Below, piece by piece: positions 6,194 through 7,086 of a DNA stretch of 7,086 nucleotides; within the stretch, counting starts at the first letter, position 1; the number at the start of each line of letters is the position of its first letter. Origin of the DNA: Lachnospiraceae bacterium (GTDB taxonomy: Bacteria; Bacillota; Clostridia; Lachnospirales; Lachnospiraceae); contig CAADSM010000013.1 in the NCBI GenBank assembly GCA_900751785.1, forward strand, positions 1 to 7,086, given 5' to 3'. The notes under the pieces are model-generated. The model saw only the letters and a program-made list of their open reading frames with translations. It was not told where the DNA came from and ran no database searches. Made by a program: the position numbers and the translations under genes.

Positions 6194-6987
6194 GGAAACT
6201 GATCAAATTCGACTTAAAAAGCGGAGCAAGGATCTTTCTCCTTCTCCACTGCATTCTGCTTGCCGTCGCCCTGGCCGGCAGACTGCTCTTTATGGATCAT
6301 CTTGATTTCAGCGAGATGACCCCGGCGCTCCTGTCATCCATCGTGCTTTTTGCTTCTCTGATGCTCTTTCTGCTCATCGCAGTATGCTTCTGCACATGGC
6401 TGCTCATCGCCGCCCGGTTCTACCGGAGCCTTTTTACAGGGGAAGGATATCTGACATGGACGCTCCCGGCATCCGCCGTGGAACATCTGTGGGCAAAGAT
6501 TATTTCCGGTATCATGTGGTATGTGGCCGACTGCATTGTTGTTGCTGCAGTGACACTAATCCTGGTGACCGGAAAGAATATCACTGATGCCTACAGCGCA
6601 GTCGCTCCCGAAGTCACCGCTGAGCTAGGAATGCCGCTGAGTTCCTTCGGGTTCTATATGTTTATACTTATGATGATCTCCTGTTTCAGCAGTGTGATCA
6701 CGACTTATTTCTGCATCGCAGTCGGCCAGCTTTTCCCGGCACACCGGGTACTCTGCGCGATCGCAGCATATTTCATAAGCGGACTGGTCGTCCAGACGGT
6801 CTCTATGGGGCTGATGTTCCTGTTCCGTCTTTTTCCGGGGATCAACCTCTCTGTCCGGACCGGAGAACAGCTGGCGCAGTATCTGTTTTCAGCGATCGGC
6901 CTCAGCATAATCATCATGTTCGCCGTATCAATCGCAGAATACATCGCGACACACTATATCATGAAGAAAAAGATCAATCTGCTGTAA
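6187..6987 (+). CDS. ABC transporter membrane subunit, six-helix
   Basis: A 266-residue integral membrane protein that probably dimerises to form the pore of the ABC transporter encoded with the preceding ATPase. Six hydrophobic segments can be read near residues 16-35, 47-77, 104-127, 154-180, 186-213 and 232-256, followed by a basic cytosolic end (MKKKINLL). Between helices 2 and 3 lies RFYRSLFTGEGYLTWTLPAS (78-97). I recall a similar FYxxLFTxEGYLTxTLP motif in Clostridia permeases found beside YtrA-type regulators; it probably contacts the ATPase. The start overlaps the ATPase gene by seven bases and has GGGAGGT at 6174-6180. No signal peptide or large extracellular domain is present, unlike FtsX- or BceB-type permeases. 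The substrate cannot be inferred. Confidence 0.88.
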   Translation: MLGKLIKFDLKSGARIFLLLHCILLAVALAGRLLFMDHLDFSEMTPALLSSIVLFASLMLFLLIAVCFCTWLLIAARFYRSLFTGEGYLTWTLPASAVEHLWAKIISGIMWYVADCIVVAAVTLILVTGKNITDAYSAVAPEVTAELGMPLSSFGFYMFILMMISCFSSVITTYFCIAVGQLFPAHRVLCAIAAYFISGLVVQTVSMGLMFLFRLFPGINLSVRTGEQLAQYLFSAIGLSIIIMFAVSIAEYIATHYIMKKKINLL

Positions 6988-7000
6988 ATACAGAGAAATC

Positions 7001-7016
7001 ATGCAGGCTGCTGCAT
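7001..7016 (+). terminator. Short hairpin after the ABC operon, possible terminator remnant
   Basis: ATGCAG (7001-7006) and CTGCAT (7011-7016) are perfect six-base arms around the loop GCTG, 13 bases after the permease stop. No T-run follows; instead the sequence changes into purine-rich and then G-run sequence. It may be the stem of an intrinsic terminator whose tail is lost or corrupted at the contig end, or a chance palindrome. Confidence 0.25.
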
Positions 7017-7025
7017 AGAGAAGAA

Positions 7026-7078
7026 GGGGGGGGAGGGGGGGGAGGGGGAGAGCACGGGACCCGCCACGCCCCCCCCCC
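7026..7078. other. Low-complexity G-run/C-run block, likely contig-end artefact
   Basis: Runs of eight G (7026-7033), eight G (7035-7042) and five G (7044-7048), separated by single A bases, are followed by AGAGCAC, a small CGGG-A-CCCG dyad (7055-7063) and then ten C (7069-7078). The composition is unlike any other part of the window. The G-rich left side can fold back on the C-rich right side. AGAGCAC also occurs in the common Illumina adapter. This fits low-quality or adapter-derived sequence at a contig end. Bases 6988-7086 contain no supportable gene. Confidence 0.6.
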
Positions 7079-7086
7079 TCCACAAA

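Noticed and set aside
7026..7048. G-quadruplex-forming motif
   Set aside because: The three G-runs could form one, but they adjoin adapter-like and fold-back sequence at the edge, so an artefact is the simpler explanation.

Overview
The window looks like a chromosomal segment from a Gram-positive Clostridia-type bacterium (Bacillota), most likely a Lachnospiraceae-like gut anaerobe. This is an inference from several features: strong AGGAGG-type ribosome binding sites, sigma-A-type promoters, moderately GC-rich coding sequence with AT-rich intergenic gaps, the sequence style of the arginyl-tRNA synthetase and endonuclease IV, and a small YtrA-type GntR regulator leading an ABC cassette. No rRNA, tRNA, CRISPR array, transposon or phage gene is visible. 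The right edge has the look of a contig end.

Layout. Two gene groups diverge from a 174-bp AT-rich intergenic region (3962-4135). Leftward on the minus strand runs a tight cluster: argS (arginine--tRNA ligase), an AlaX-type alanyl-tRNA editing protein, and a CPBP-family intramembrane protease. These genes are separated by 6 and 0 bases, so they are probably one transcript. Rightward on the plus strand come nfo (deoxyribonuclease IV) and then, after 74 bases, a three-gene cassette: a GntR/YtrA-type repressor, an ABC ATPase and a six-helix ABC membrane subunit. Its coding regions overlap by 17 and 7 bases.

How the genes work together. argS and the editing protein both serve translation: one charges tRNA(Arg), the other should clear mischarged tRNA(Ala). 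The membrane protease is a passenger of unknown substrate. nfo repairs abasic sites and oxidised 3' ends. The GntR-ABC cassette resembles ytrA-type systems. The regulator gene is preceded by a perfect 9-bp inverted repeat that overlaps the predicted start of transcription, which suggests autorepression relieved by an unknown ligand or stress. The ATPase and membrane protein would form an exporter or membrane-stress transporter whose substrate cannot be read from the sequence.

Regulatory signals. Back-to-back promoters for argS and nfo can be read in the intergenic region, and a perfect hairpin lies in the nfo leader. No T-box element precedes argS. The last ~60 bases are a low-complexity G-run/C-run block that is more likely a sequencing or assembly artefact than biology. 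Overall this is mostly ordinary core chromosome. The least characterised part is the GntR-ABC cassette with its operator.
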